Origin: Pseudomonadales bacterium
GTDB taxonomy: Bacteria > Pseudomonadota > Gammaproteobacteria > Pseudomonadales > Halieaceae
Length of the DNA: 64,000 bases
Assembly (NCBI GenBank): GCA_024234855.1
Contig: JACKNN010000003.1
Location: forward strand, 186,001-250,000
Direction: 5' to 3'
Made by a program: the position numbers and the translations under genes. A model generated the notes under the pieces. The model ran no database searches. It was not told the origin of the DNA and saw nothing but the letters and a program-made list of their open reading frames with translations. This document shows positions 9,360-18,691 of this stretch, one piece after another (position 1 is the stretch's first letter; each line of letters begins with the position of its first letter).

Positions 9360-9376
9360 TTGGCCCGGAAATTGCT
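9360..9376 (+). promoter_or_regulatory. Sigma-54 (RpoN) promoter, -24/-12 elements
   Basis: The sequence TTGGCCCG-gaaa-TTGCT matches the RpoN consensus YTGGCACG-N4-TTGCW with one change (A to C). The invariant GG is at 9362-9363 and the invariant GC at 9374-9375, exactly ten bases apart. The predicted transcription start near 9387 is about 30 nt before the GTG start of the PEP-CTERM gene, leaving a short leader with a Shine-Dalgarno sequence. PEP-CTERM genes in exosortase-bearing bacteria are known to be controlled by the PrsK/PrsR two-component system with RpoN, which makes this match meaningful. An upstream activator site was not identified. Confidence 0.75.
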
Positions 9377-9416
9377 CTACGTAGAACTGCGTATAGCATT
9401 CGGAGAACCGTGCCCC

Positions 9417-10013
9417 GTGAAGACCCTATCCCAGTTCATAACTGCAACCGCGCTGTATCTCGTTGTCGCGTCGGTAAATGCCAATCCCATCTACTACCAG
9501 GTGAGCAACGAGGGTGGCGATCGGTGGCGCTATGACTACACGGTGGCAAATAACACGCTGTTTGATATAGAGCAATTCACGATCTACTTTGACTACACGC
9601 TGTACGACTTTGCGCTCCTGCCGTCGGCTGCTTTCCCGGGTGAGTTCGAGGTGGATGCGAATGATTATCAGGGGCCTCCCGGCTGGGATGTGTTTGTGGC
9701 CCCGGACGCGGACATACTGGGTGTCGAAGAGGACGGATTTTTTGACGCATTTGCGCTGGGTGATCTGCTCGAGCCCGGTGATGTCCTGGGAGGATTCTCC
9801 GTTTCCTTTACCTATCGGGGTGCCGGCGCGCCGGGGCGGCAGTTTTTTGAGTTCTTCGCTTACGATGCCCAGGGTAACGATATCTTCGGAGAGTCGTTTA
9901 CCCGGCCCTTGTTGGCCAGCCCGGTACCGGAGCCGTCGCCTCTCAGCTTGTGCCTGCTCGGCCTGCTGCTGCTCGTAGCAGGAAGGAAGAAAACCAGAAC
10001 AACGCAAATCTGA
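9417..10013 (+). CDS. PEP-CTERM sorting-domain protein
   Basis: A 198-residue secreted protein. An N-terminal signal peptide (KTLSQFITATALYLVVASVNA) precedes an acidic, aromatic, beta-rich body (YYQVSNEGGDRWRYDYTVAN and following) and a C-terminal tripartite sorting signal. That signal is the motif VPEPSP, a hydrophobic helix (LSLCLLGLLLLVAG) and a basic tail (RKKTRTTQ). This is the exosortase recognition signal; processed proteins are usually tied to exopolysaccharide or floc matrix. The GTG at 9417 is chosen because the signal peptide starts there, GGAGA lies upstream, and it fits the short leader from the sigma-54 promoter. The exosortase itself is not in this window. The function of the body is unknown. 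Confidence 0.85.
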   Translation: MKTLSQFITATALYLVVASVNANPIYYQVSNEGGDRWRYDYTVANNTLFDIEQFTIYFDYTLYDFALLPSAAFPGEFEVDANDYQGPPGWDVFVAPDADILGVEEDGFFDAFALGDLLEPGDVLGGFSVSFTYRGAGAPGRQFFEFFAYDAQGNDIFGESFTRPLLASPVPEPSPLSLCLLGLLLLVAGRKKTRTTQI

Positions 10014-10090
10014 GTACGTGTTTTTTTGCTGTTTGCGGTAGAAGCGGCGAGTAAATTTCCCGTTGTGCTGGAAAAGTGGAGAAAAAAATA

Positions 10091-13000
10091 ATGCTTCCTG
10101 TTAAAAAGACGCTGCTGGCGTTGGTGCTTCTCTGCTGTTCTGGCTTTGTGTTCGGGGCTGTATCGGATCTCAGTGTTACCAAGTATCGACTGATAGAAAA
10201 AACCAGGATCAACCGATCCGACTATCAATACACCTACGCGATAACACTAAGAAATACAGCCGGAGCGCTTGAAAACGTTACCGCTACGGTAAGTTCCGCC
10301 TCCTCAAAAACAACCATCACGGATGCGGTGGTGGATTTCGGCACCATTGTCGGGGGCAACAATCCAAGCGTTGACACGTTTTCGTTTATCCAGGACCGGC
10401 GACTCAAGTTTAGTGCCAGTAACCTGCGATGGACATTTACGGGAGACGAGCCGGCGGGAGAAAACACGGCACCTGTGGCCAATGCCGGAGCAGACCAAAG
10501 TGTACCTGTTGGCAGTGTGGTGAACCTGGATGGGTCCGCATCGTCCGATATTGACAGCGACCCCTTAACGTATTCCTGGAACCTGATTCCGCCTGCTGGC
10601 TCGGGGGCGGCTTTAAATGACGGTGCGGCGACAGCCCCATTTTTTACGGCAGACATCGCCGGTGTCTACACCGCGACCCTGGTGGTGAACGATGGGACCG
10701 TGAATTCTGTCGCCGACAGCGTGACTATAACGGTGACCCGGGTGAACACGCCGCCAGTGGCCAATGCGGGTGTGGACCAGACTATTTTCGCCGGCACCCT
10801 GGCGGAACTGGACGGGTCAGCCTCCAGTGATGCCGATGGTGACGCCCTGAGCTATAGCTGGGCCTTGAGCCGCCCGGCTGGTTCCGCTGCAGTGCTCAGC
10901 GACAGCACCATCGCGAATCCAACGTTTATCGCAGATATAGCGGGATTGTACTCCGCAACCCTGTCTGTCAGTGACGGCACCGTTAGCAGTGACGTTGACA
11001 CGGTAGTCATTCGCGCAAGTGACCCGGATTTGAACGCACCTCCGGTGCTGGCGCCTATTGCTGACGTGACCACTGCGCCCAATGTTCTGCTGACCGTGAC
11101 GGCGGTCGGTTCGGATCCCGACAGTGGCGATACTTTGATGTACTTGCTGGCGTCGGCGCCTCTGGGGATGGCCATTGACGCCAGTTCAGGCGAGATTACG
11201 TGGACGCCGGATGACACCCAACTGGGCGCGGTAACTGTGGTCGTCCAGGTGTCAGACACAGCCGGTTTGTCGGATGCCCGGAGTTTTATGGTGACGGTGG
11301 TGGCGGACAATGCGCCGCCCATCGCCCGCGATGACAATTACCAGGGAACGATCGGGGAGTTGCTCAGCGAACCTGCGCCCGGCGTGATGACCAATGATAC
11401 TGATCCCAACGGCGATGCAACCACGGCAACACTGGTGGATGCGCCAGCCAGGGGTACGGCCGTACTGCAGCCGGATGGGTCGTTTACCTATCTGTATGAG
11501 CCGGTGCCGCCGGTGCCGGCCGTTATTGAGCTCGAAACGCATTGCTCAACCGTTGATCTCCATCCGCTCCTGCCCGGAAACGGCCCCATTGGCCAGGTCG
11601 CCGTCGGTGACGTGGACCATGATGGGGAGACCGAGATCGTCGGTTTGAACTTCAGCAGATTCTTCATTCTTGATGCCGCGACCTGTGCGCTTGAATATCA
11701 GCACGCCCCTAATTTTTCCAGCGCCACGGAGCCCAGAGACTCCAATTTGTGGGGCTCATTATTCGACTCGAGAGATCACCTGGGTATCGCTGATCTGGAC
11801 GGCGATGGTGATCTGGAAATTGTTGGACTGTCATCGGGGTTACCCGGCACTACCGGCACGCCGGATAACGATATTTTTGGCCATTTGGTGGCCTTGCACC
11901 ATGACGGCTCGTTTGTGTGGAATCGACCCGTAGCCCCGGGTAAGGATCCTCGCCTGGCCAACCTGACACCGGTGTTCCGAAACCCGGCTCACCCGACAGC
12001 GTCCATTGGTGACTGGCGCGATACCGGACCCACTTTTGCCGATCTGGATGGCGATGGCAGGCCGGAAATCATCATGGGTTTTTACCACGACGATCAAACC
12101 ACGGGCTCCGCGAGCGCTGTTATCCCTGGCGTGGTTGCGTTCAATGGCATTGATGGCTCGATAAAATGGGTTTTCTATGGCACCCGTACGTCAGTGACAG
12201 GGCCCAGCTCAATGATGGCACAGGTTGCTGACCTTGACCTGGATGGTACGCCAGAGATCGTTTACGGCAATAATGTCATCGATCATAACGGCAACCTGGA
12301 GTTTTCGCTTCAGCTCGATGATTTAGGCTCCGGGGGTGTTCCTCGCCGGGTTGAATCAGCCATTGCCAATTTTGATGACGATGCCTTTGGCGAAATTCTG
12401 GTCCGTCATGAAAAGAGCTTTTATGTATTCGAGCATGATGGCACCCGGAAATGGAAAAAGGTCTTTTCCACTGCGCCAGGTGTTTCCACCGCTGCAGGTG
12501 AGATCACGGTTGGTGATTTCGATGGTGATGGGAAAATGGAGTTCACCCATCGACTTAGAGATGGCACGACGGCGCCCTACCAGGTTGTTTATGACACTGA
12601 CGGGACGCAGCTGTGGTCACATTTACTGCACCCAGACTACCATTCGAACCTATATGAGGGTCCCCAGGCGGTCACTGCTTATGATGTCAATGGCGACGGC
12701 GCGGACGATATCGTTGCTGATCTGCGTGTCGATGCTTTAACGGACGATCCCGCGCTCGGGCTTGGGGATGCCGTGTTGTTCGCTTTCAACGGCAGAAATG
12801 GTGCCGAGTTGTTCAGGGCGCGCTCCTACCAGGACAGTTCTTCCTCGGTGTTTCCGGTGATCGCCGATCTGGATAATGATGGCGAGGCGGAGATACTGCT
12901 CTCCGGCCAGCGCCCCCTGAATGCGCGGGGTGCCGGCAACACGCCATTTCATATTTACCAGGGTAAGAGCAGCAGCCCGTTGCCGCCGGCGCCACGGGTC

Positions 13001-16000
13001 AGCAACCAGTGGTCGTTCAATGCGGCCTATGTCAATGTAGACGGCTCGATCCCGGTCAAGCCCATCCCCCACTGGCTCGTGCCGCAAATGAACGGGTTCC
13101 ATAAAGTGCCGATCGTGGCCGATGTGCAAAAACCCCGGGCGGTCCTGGACAGTTTTACCTATAAAATCACTGATGGCTCGCTGGATTCCAACACGGCAAC
13201 GGTCAACCTGGCGGTGTCGCCGCCCATGTCGCCGCCGGTTATTTTGTCGACAGCCATCAGGTTTGCCACGCAGGATACGCCCTATGTTTATGGCGTGATC
13301 GCAGCCGATCCCGATGTCGGCGATACGCTCAGCTATTTCCTCACGGTTGCCCCGACCGGTATGACAATAGACCCGGCAACCCACCTGATAAACTGGACGC
13401 CCGGCGCCGCTGACCTGGGTGATCATGCCGTGACAGTTATCGTGCAGGATTCCGACGGCCTGGCGGCTATCCAGGACTTTACGGTGACTGTCGCCGTACC
13501 GGCCGTTGTCCCCAATGTGATTGGCCAGACCACGGCGAACGCGCTGGTGCAGATACAGGCCGTCAACCTGCTGCCCGGTACAATTGACCAGGTGTTCGAT
13601 GCGATCGCACCGGCCGGCAATGTCATTGCCCAGGCCCCCGTTGCCGGAACCGTAGTGGCGAACGGCTCAAAAGTAAACCTGGTTGCGTCCAAGGGCCCCG
13701 GGCCGCTGGATACCGACGATGACGGCGATGGCGTGTCGGAGAACCAGGGCGATTGCAATGACGCCGATTCGACTATTTTCCCCGGAGCAGTGGATGCCCA
13801 GGGCGACGGCATCGATCAGAACTGTGACGGCGTGGATGGCCTTTTTGGGAATGCACAGATATTCATCGCGCCGAATATGCCGCTGCTGTTGGTTGGGCAG
13901 TCTATCAACCTGACTGCAACCGCCGTTATGGCCAATCAAAGCAGTGTGAACATAACCCAGCTCGGCATCTGGTCAAGTGATAATGCGGCTGTAGTGCAAT
14001 CCAACGGTAACGGCGCGTTTGTCACCACCGGCGCCGGCAGCACCACGGTTCGTGTGACGCACCTGGGATTTTCGGCCGCGGTACCCATTACCGTTGCAGC
14101 GCCTACCCCCGGTGATACCACGCCGCCAACGGCTGCGATAACCTCACCCGCAGCAAACGCCACGATTACCGCGCCTACCGAGATTACCGGTACGGCGACG
14201 GATGCCAATTTCTTCAAGTATGTGCTGGATATGGCGCCCGCAGGCGAGACTGACTATACCGTTATCCGGGAAAGCGGTGTGCCGGTATCGGGTGGTGTGC
14301 TCGGTCAGTTCGATCCGACCCTGCTGCTGAACGACCTCTATAGCGTGCGGTTACGTGTCTACGACACAGGCGGCAATGTCAGTACGGTCGAGTCTGTCTA
14401 CCAGGTGGACGGGGACATGAAAGTCGGCAATTTCAGCCTGACGTTTACTGACCTGGAGATACCCATGTCAGGCATCCCGATCACTGTGAATCGCACCTAC
14501 GACAGCCGCGATAAGCGCAAGGGCGATTTCGGGGTAGGCTGGCGCCTGGATGTGCAAACACTGAGCATCCGTGCCAATCGGGAGCTCGGCACCGGCTGGC
14601 AGGTCGTCAAGCAGGGCCTGAACTTTCAACTTGTTGCCACCGACGAGCACAAGGTCAGTCTTACACTCCCGGGCGGACGTGTAGAAGTGTTCAATATGGT
14701 GGTTTCACCCCTGGTATCTCCCCTGGTGCCATTCCCTCCGTTTGCCAACAGGGTGGTGTTCCAGCCGCGACCGGGGACAACAGGAAGTCTGCAGAGCCTG
14801 GATAACAATAACCTGACGATTCTTGATCCGCAGCCGGGTGTCATATCATTACTGGATGACACCAATAACAATGCCTACAACCCGGATCGATTCCGGTACA
14901 CGGCGCAAGATGGAACTGTCATTGTCATCAGTAAGGCAAACGGGGTGCAGAGCATCAGGGAGCCCAATGGCAATACGCTGACCTTTAATGCCCTGGGTAT
15001 TTTCCATTCCGCGGGCAAACGGGCACTGTTTGAGCGCGATAGCGAGGGTCGAATAGTCAAGCTGATCGATCCCAATGGCCATGAGCAGTTGTATGGTTAT
15101 GACAGCAATGGCGACCTGATATCCCACAGTGATCAGGAGGCGAATACGACTGCCTTCGCCTATAACCAGAACCACGGACTATTGCGCATTACCGACCCCC
15201 TGGGCAGGACGGTTGCACGCAATGAATACGATGACCAGGGACGCTTGATCAGCAGCACCAATGCAGATGGCAGAAGGGTTGAGTTCAGCCATGACCTGAC
15301 ATCAAGGCAGGAAATCGTCACGGACGCCGACGGCAGTTTTACTGTGCTTGAATATGATGAGATGGGCAATGCAATCAGGGTTACGAACCCTTTGGGTGGG
15401 GTAACTACTAACACCTATGATAGCCGTGGTAATCGCCTCACGACCACCAATCCACTGGGAGAAACCATCACCCGCACATTCGATGCGCGGAATAATACGC
15501 TCACCGAGACTGATCCCCTGGGGAACACCATTCGGTATGCATATGATGCGCTGGATATTTTGATCAGCACCACCGATCCACGCGGAAACGTTACAACCTA
15601 CAGTTATGATTCAAAACGCAATAAGTTGTCGGAAACTGACGCATCAGGGCGTTCGCGCGGGTGGACCTATGACGCCAGAGGGAATGTTACGAGCATCACG
15701 GATAAGCGCGGCGCCACAGTTGCTTATGAATATGATGCATTTGGAAATAATACGGCGACGACCGACGCCCGCGGCAATCGCAGAACGGTAAGTTTTGATA
15801 ATAATGGCAATGCGATCAGTTTTGTAAACCGCAGAGGGTTCTCCAGCCAGACGATCCGGGATAATCGGGGGCAGGTTCTGGAGACAATCGATCCTTTGAA
15901 TTTCTCTACTACCTATGTCTATACAGGCAGTGGAGTACTTGCGACCATCACGGACGCTACCGGCAACTATACCGCGTTCGTAACGGACGCTGAGGAGAAA

Positions 16001-18691
16001 GAACTTGAGCGCGTAGACGCATTGGGTAACTCGATCAGGCGTGAATACGATATCAAATCAAATCTTACCAGCATCATTGACGCGCTGGGCAATGCAACCA
16101 GCCTGGAATACGACCAGTTGAACAGAATGACCCGAAGTGTCGATGCCGCCGGCGGCATTGCCGAGAAGGCATTTGATTCAGCGGGACGGGTTGTCAGTCA
16201 GACGGACAAGAATGGCAATGTTACATCCATAGAGTACGATGCAGCCGGGCGGCGTACGCGAATCCTGGATCCGTTGGGTAATCAGGTACTGTTTGAATAT
16301 GACGCGGCTGGCAACGTAACAAGGCAGACAGATGCGAAAGGCAATGTGTACAGTTCTGTATACGACGCACTTAACCGTCGCATATCCATTCAGTATCCAG
16401 ATGGCGCCATCGAAACCAGTGTTTATGATGACCGAAATCTGGTTTCGCAAACAGACGCAGCAGGGCGTCAAACGCAATACGAGTACGATGAAAATGGCAA
16501 TCTTTCAAAAGTTACCGATGCACTGGGGCATGAAACAACGTACGTCTATGACGCGGAAAACAATTTAATCCAACGAACAGATGCAAACGGTAATAGCACT
16601 GTATTTTCCTATGACGCTAACAATCGGGAAATTTCTAAAATGTACCCCGATGGCAGCACCCACCAGCTGGTTTACGATAGCCGTGGCAACGTTATCACAC
16701 AAGTTAATGCAAATGCCGCGATTATAGATTTTGAGTATGACGCACTTAATCAATTATTGAGCAAGCAGCTGGGGAGCGGGGGCAGCGTCAGTTATAGTTA
16801 CGAGCCAACGGGCCGGCTGCAGTCTTCGACTGATGAGCGCGGGCAGACATTGTTCAGCTATGATGTTCTTGACAGGCTGACCCGAGTTGTAAACCCAGAC
16901 GCGAGCGAGATTTCCTACAGCTACGATGCTGTGGGTAATGTAATCAGCACGGCGTACAAAACCTCGGGATCAACTCCACCCACTTTGATTTCCAAAACCT
17001 ATGATGCACTGAATCGACTGAGTTCTGTCACTGATGGCAACGGCAATACAACCAGCTATCAATATGACAGGAATGGTAACCGCAGCCAGGTGACTTATCC
17101 TAACGGCACCATGGCGCAATATACCTACGATTCACGTAACAGGCTCATCCAGATCAGTCACTTTAAAGGCGCCACCCTGCTTGAGCAGTTTACCTACACT
17201 CTCAATATCGTCGGAGACAGGGTTCGCGTCGAAAAGCTGGATTCAAGCTATATTACTTACCAATACGACAGTATTCATCGCCTGGTCCGTGAAGTGCATC
17301 ATGACGGGGTCGGCACGGTCATACGTGATTTGTCATACGTTTATGATTCCGTGGGCAACCGACTGAGCAAGACGGACAATGTCGGAAGCGTGACTAACAC
17401 ATACCAGTATGATGCCGCGGATCGTATGACGAACGATGGGACGTTCGTCTTCGTGTACGATGCGAACGGTAATTTGGTAGAAAAGTCAGCTGGGTCAACG
17501 GTTATCAGTTACGCCTATGACACCGAAAATCGCCTCGTTGAAAGCCGTAGTCCGGGTTCGGTGATCGAATATCGATATGATGCATTTGGCAATCGGGTTG
17601 AAAAATCGGATGCACTCGGCACCATCTACTTTCTGGTTGATTCGAACAACAATACAGGCTATCAACAGGTGATAGCCGAATACAGTAGTTCGGGTAGTTC
17701 GGTCGTACAGTATCTGTATGGTGATGATCTAATTCAGCAGGAGCGGGTTGGGTCTATAGCCTATTACCATTACGATGGCACCAACAGTACGCGCTTTTTA
17801 ACTGATGCGAGTGGCAACCTTACCGATAGCTATCAGTACGAAGGGTTTGGCGTATTGGCGGCCTCAACCGGAATAACGCCAAACAGTTATTTGTTTACCG
17901 GAGAACAGTTCGACGCGAATCTCGGCTTCTATTACTTGCGTGCCAGGTACTATGCGCCAGAAGACGGTCGCTTTATTACAAAGGATCCGTTCCAGGGAAA
18001 TAATATTGATCCGCAGTCGCTCCACAAATACTTGTACGCGAATGCCAACCCTTTGAACGTAATCGATCCTAGCGGGCTTTGGGGGGAAAATTTAACATCG
18101 CTGCAGGTGTCTCAGGTTATCGGCGCCACGATCTCCATCAGTTTTACGGGTTTCGGTATTGCCGCTCAGGCGGCGTTGGATCCTAAATACCTGGCATCCT
18201 ATTCAACCGGCAGGGCTGTTTATCAACTCGCGTCTTCTGGAGTATTGGGAGCGCTGGCGGGGACGCTCGCAAAAGGCTTAGGTTACACGCTAGTTCGAGG
18301 AGGCGGTCTTGGAGAGTTTATTTACTATGAGATCCCTTATGCCTCAATTAGTAGTTATCTTTTTGGGGTTGCCGCGACTCTCAGTTGTGCTGGGGAGGGT
18401 GCAATTTTCGAAATCGCCTCGTTGAGTAGTGAAAAATGTGTCCGAGAGGGCGCAATAGCGGCAGGATTGTTCGTTGCTTCGGGCGCACTGGGTAACTTTT
18501 TTACCAAATTGGGCACTTTGAGGGAGGAAGTAACGATAGGGGCTATCTCGGAAGCATTTCAGCGCACAATGAACATTTTAAGGCAAGAATTTACGTACAA
18601 GTCTTATTCCTCATTTGTGGAGAGAATGGTTCCGGAATCAGATCGAGATGAGCATTTTAAACCCGCTGCGGATGGACTTTTTTTGAAATAG
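10091..18691 (+). CDS. Giant RHS/YD-repeat surface protein with PKD, FG-GAP, PASTA and metal-binding modules
   Basis: A 2866-residue exported protein. The order is: signal peptide (1-22); two PKD-like domains (about 125-310); a putative Ig domain (about 315-405); the first half of a cadherin-like domain (about 407-465); an eight-motif FG-GAP propeller (about 500-1010, motifs such as VADLDLDGTPEIV); the second half of the cadherin-like domain (DSFTYKITDG, about 1019-1043); a second Ig domain; PASTA (from about 1139); a MopE-type acidic calcium/metal motif (DTDDDGDGVS, GDCNDADSTIFPG, DGIDQNCDG); a BIG2-like domain; an RHS shell from about 1440 with dozens of YD repeats; the RHS core ending at DPSGLW (about 2664); and a 202-residue unique tip. 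RHS cocoons enclose and deliver a C-terminal payload. The ATG at 10091 is preferred over GTG 10076 because GGAG lies 9 nt upstream and the signal peptide starts there. No immunity gene is recognisable downstream. Confidence 0.9.
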   Translation: MLPVKKTLLALVLLCCSGFVFGAVSDLSVTKYRLIEKTRINRSDYQYTYAITLRNTAGALENVTATVSSASSKTTITDAVVDFGTIVGGNNPSVDTFSFIQDRRLKFSASNLRWTFTGDEPAGENTAPVANAGADQSVPVGSVVNLDGSASSDIDSDPLTYSWNLIPPAGSGAALNDGAATAPFFTADIAGVYTATLVVNDGTVNSVADSVTITVTRVNTPPVANAGVDQTIFAGTLAELDGSASSDADGDALSYSWALSRPAGSAAVLSDSTIANPTFIADIAGLYSATLSVSDGTVSSDVDTVVIRASDPDLNAPPVLAPIADVTTAPNVLLTVTAVGSDPDSGDTLMYLLASAPLGMAIDASSGEITWTPDDTQLGAVTVVVQVSDTAGLSDARSFMVTVVADNAPPIARDDNYQGTIGELLSEPAPGVMTNDTDPNGDATTATLVDAPARGTAVLQPDGSFTYLYEPVPPVPAVIELETHCSTVDLHPLLPGNGPIGQVAVGDVDHDGETEIVGLNFSRFFILDAATCALEYQHAPNFSSATEPRDSNLWGSLFDSRDHLGIADLDGDGDLEIVGLSSGLPGTTGTPDNDIFGHLVALHHDGSFVWNRPVAPGKDPRLANLTPVFRNPAHPTASIGDWRDTGPTFADLDGDGRPEIIMGFYHDDQTTGSASAVIPGVVAFNGIDGSIKWVFYGTRTSVTGPSSMMAQVADLDLDGTPEIVYGNNVIDHNGNLEFSLQLDDLGSGGVPRRVESAIANFDDDAFGEILVRHEKSFYVFEHDGTRKWKKVFSTAPGVSTAAGEITVGDFDGDGKMEFTHRLRDGTTAPYQVVYDTDGTQLWSHLLHPDYHSNLYEGPQAVTAYDVNGDGADDIVADLRVDALTDDPALGLGDAVLFAFNGRNGAELFRARSYQDSSSSVFPVIADLDNDGEAEILLSGQRPLNARGAGNTPFHIYQGKSSSPLPPAPRVSNQWSFNAAYVNVDGSIPVKPIPHWLVPQMNGFHKVPIVADVQKPRAVLDSFTYKITDGSLDSNTATVNLAVSPPMSPPVILSTAIRFATQDTPYVYGVIAADPDVGDTLSYFLTVAPTGMTIDPATHLINWTPGAADLGDHAVTVIVQDSDGLAAIQDFTVTVAVPAVVPNVIGQTTANALVQIQAVNLLPGTIDQVFDAIAPAGNVIAQAPVAGTVVANGSKVNLVASKGPGPLDTDDDGDGVSENQGDCNDADSTIFPGAVDAQGDGIDQNCDGVDGLFGNAQIFIAPNMPLLLVGQSINLTATAVMANQSSVNITQLGIWSSDNAAVVQSNGNGAFVTTGAGSTTVRVTHLGFSAAVPITVAAPTPGDTTPPTAAITSPAANATITAPTEITGTATDANFFKYVLDMAPAGETDYTVIRESGVPVSGGVLGQFDPTLLLNDLYSVRLRVYDTGGNVSTVESVYQVDGDMKVGNFSLTFTDLEIPMSGIPITVNRTYDSRDKRKGDFGVGWRLDVQTLSIRANRELGTGWQVVKQGLNFQLVATDEHKVSLTLPGGRVEVFNMVVSPLVSPLVPFPPFANRVVFQPRPGTTGSLQSLDNNNLTILDPQPGVISLLDDTNNNAYNPDRFRYTAQDGTVIVISKANGVQSIREPNGNTLTFNALGIFHSAGKRALFERDSEGRIVKLIDPNGHEQLYGYDSNGDLISHSDQEANTTAFAYNQNHGLLRITDPLGRTVARNEYDDQGRLISSTNADGRRVEFSHDLTSRQEIVTDADGSFTVLEYDEMGNAIRVTNPLGGVTTNTYDSRGNRLTTTNPLGETITRTFDARNNTLTETDPLGNTIRYAYDALDILISTTDPRGNVTTYSYDSKRNKLSETDASGRSRGWTYDARGNVTSITDKRGATVAYEYDAFGNNTATTDARGNRRTVSFDNNGNAISFVNRRGFSSQTIRDNRGQVLETIDPLNFSTTYVYTGSGVLATITDATGNYTAFVTDAEEKELERVDALGNSIRREYDIKSNLTSIIDALGNATSLEYDQLNRMTRSVDAAGGIAEKAFDSAGRVVSQTDKNGNVTSIEYDAAGRRTRILDPLGNQVLFEYDAAGNVTRQTDAKGNVYSSVYDALNRRISIQYPDGAIETSVYDDRNLVSQTDAAGRQTQYEYDENGNLSKVTDALGHETTYVYDAENNLIQRTDANGNSTVFSYDANNREISKMYPDGSTHQLVYDSRGNVITQVNANAAIIDFEYDALNQLLSKQLGSGGSVSYSYEPTGRLQSSTDERGQTLFSYDVLDRLTRVVNPDASEISYSYDAVGNVISTAYKTSGSTPPTLISKTYDALNRLSSVTDGNGNTTSYQYDRNGNRSQVTYPNGTMAQYTYDSRNRLIQISHFKGATLLEQFTYTLNIVGDRVRVEKLDSSYITYQYDSIHRLVREVHHDGVGTVIRDLSYVYDSVGNRLSKTDNVGSVTNTYQYDAADRMTNDGTFVFVYDANGNLVEKSAGSTVISYAYDTENRLVESRSPGSVIEYRYDAFGNRVEKSDALGTIYFLVDSNNNTGYQQVIAEYSSSGSSVVQYLYGDDLIQQERVGSIAYYHYDGTNSTRFLTDASGNLTDSYQYEGFGVLAASTGITPNSYLFTGEQFDANLGFYYLRARYYAPEDGRFITKDPFQGNNIDPQSLHKYLYANANPLNVIDPSGLWGENLTSLQVSQVIGATISISFTGFGIAAQAALDPKYLASYSTGRAVYQLASSGVLGALAGTLAKGLGYTLVRGGGLGEFIYYEIPYASISSYLFGVAATLSCAGEGAIFEIASLSSEKCVREGAIAAGLFVASGALGNFFTKLGTLREEVTIGAISEAFQRTMNILRQEFTYKSYSSFVERMVPESDRDEHFKPAADGLFLK
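15060..17960 (+). repeat. YD (RHS) repeat tract within the giant gene
   Basis: Degenerate coding repeats with a period of about 20-21 codons, each containing a version of Y-D-x-x-G-N-x-x-x-x-x-D-x-x-G, for example YDSRGNRLTTTNPLGE and YDANGNLVEKSAGS. The repeats differ freely at the DNA level, so they are old protein repeats rather than recent duplications. In solved RHS/TcC structures such repeats wind into a hollow beta-sheet shell. Confidence 0.9.

Noticed and set aside
9376..9385. 10-bp palindrome TCTACGTAGA as an operator
   Set aside because: It overlaps the end of the sigma-54 -12 element and could be chance; no second copy seen.
15060..17960. Regularly spaced repeats suggestive of a repeat array or CRISPR
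   Set aside because: Period is in codons and sequence varies freely; these are YD repeats of the RHS protein.
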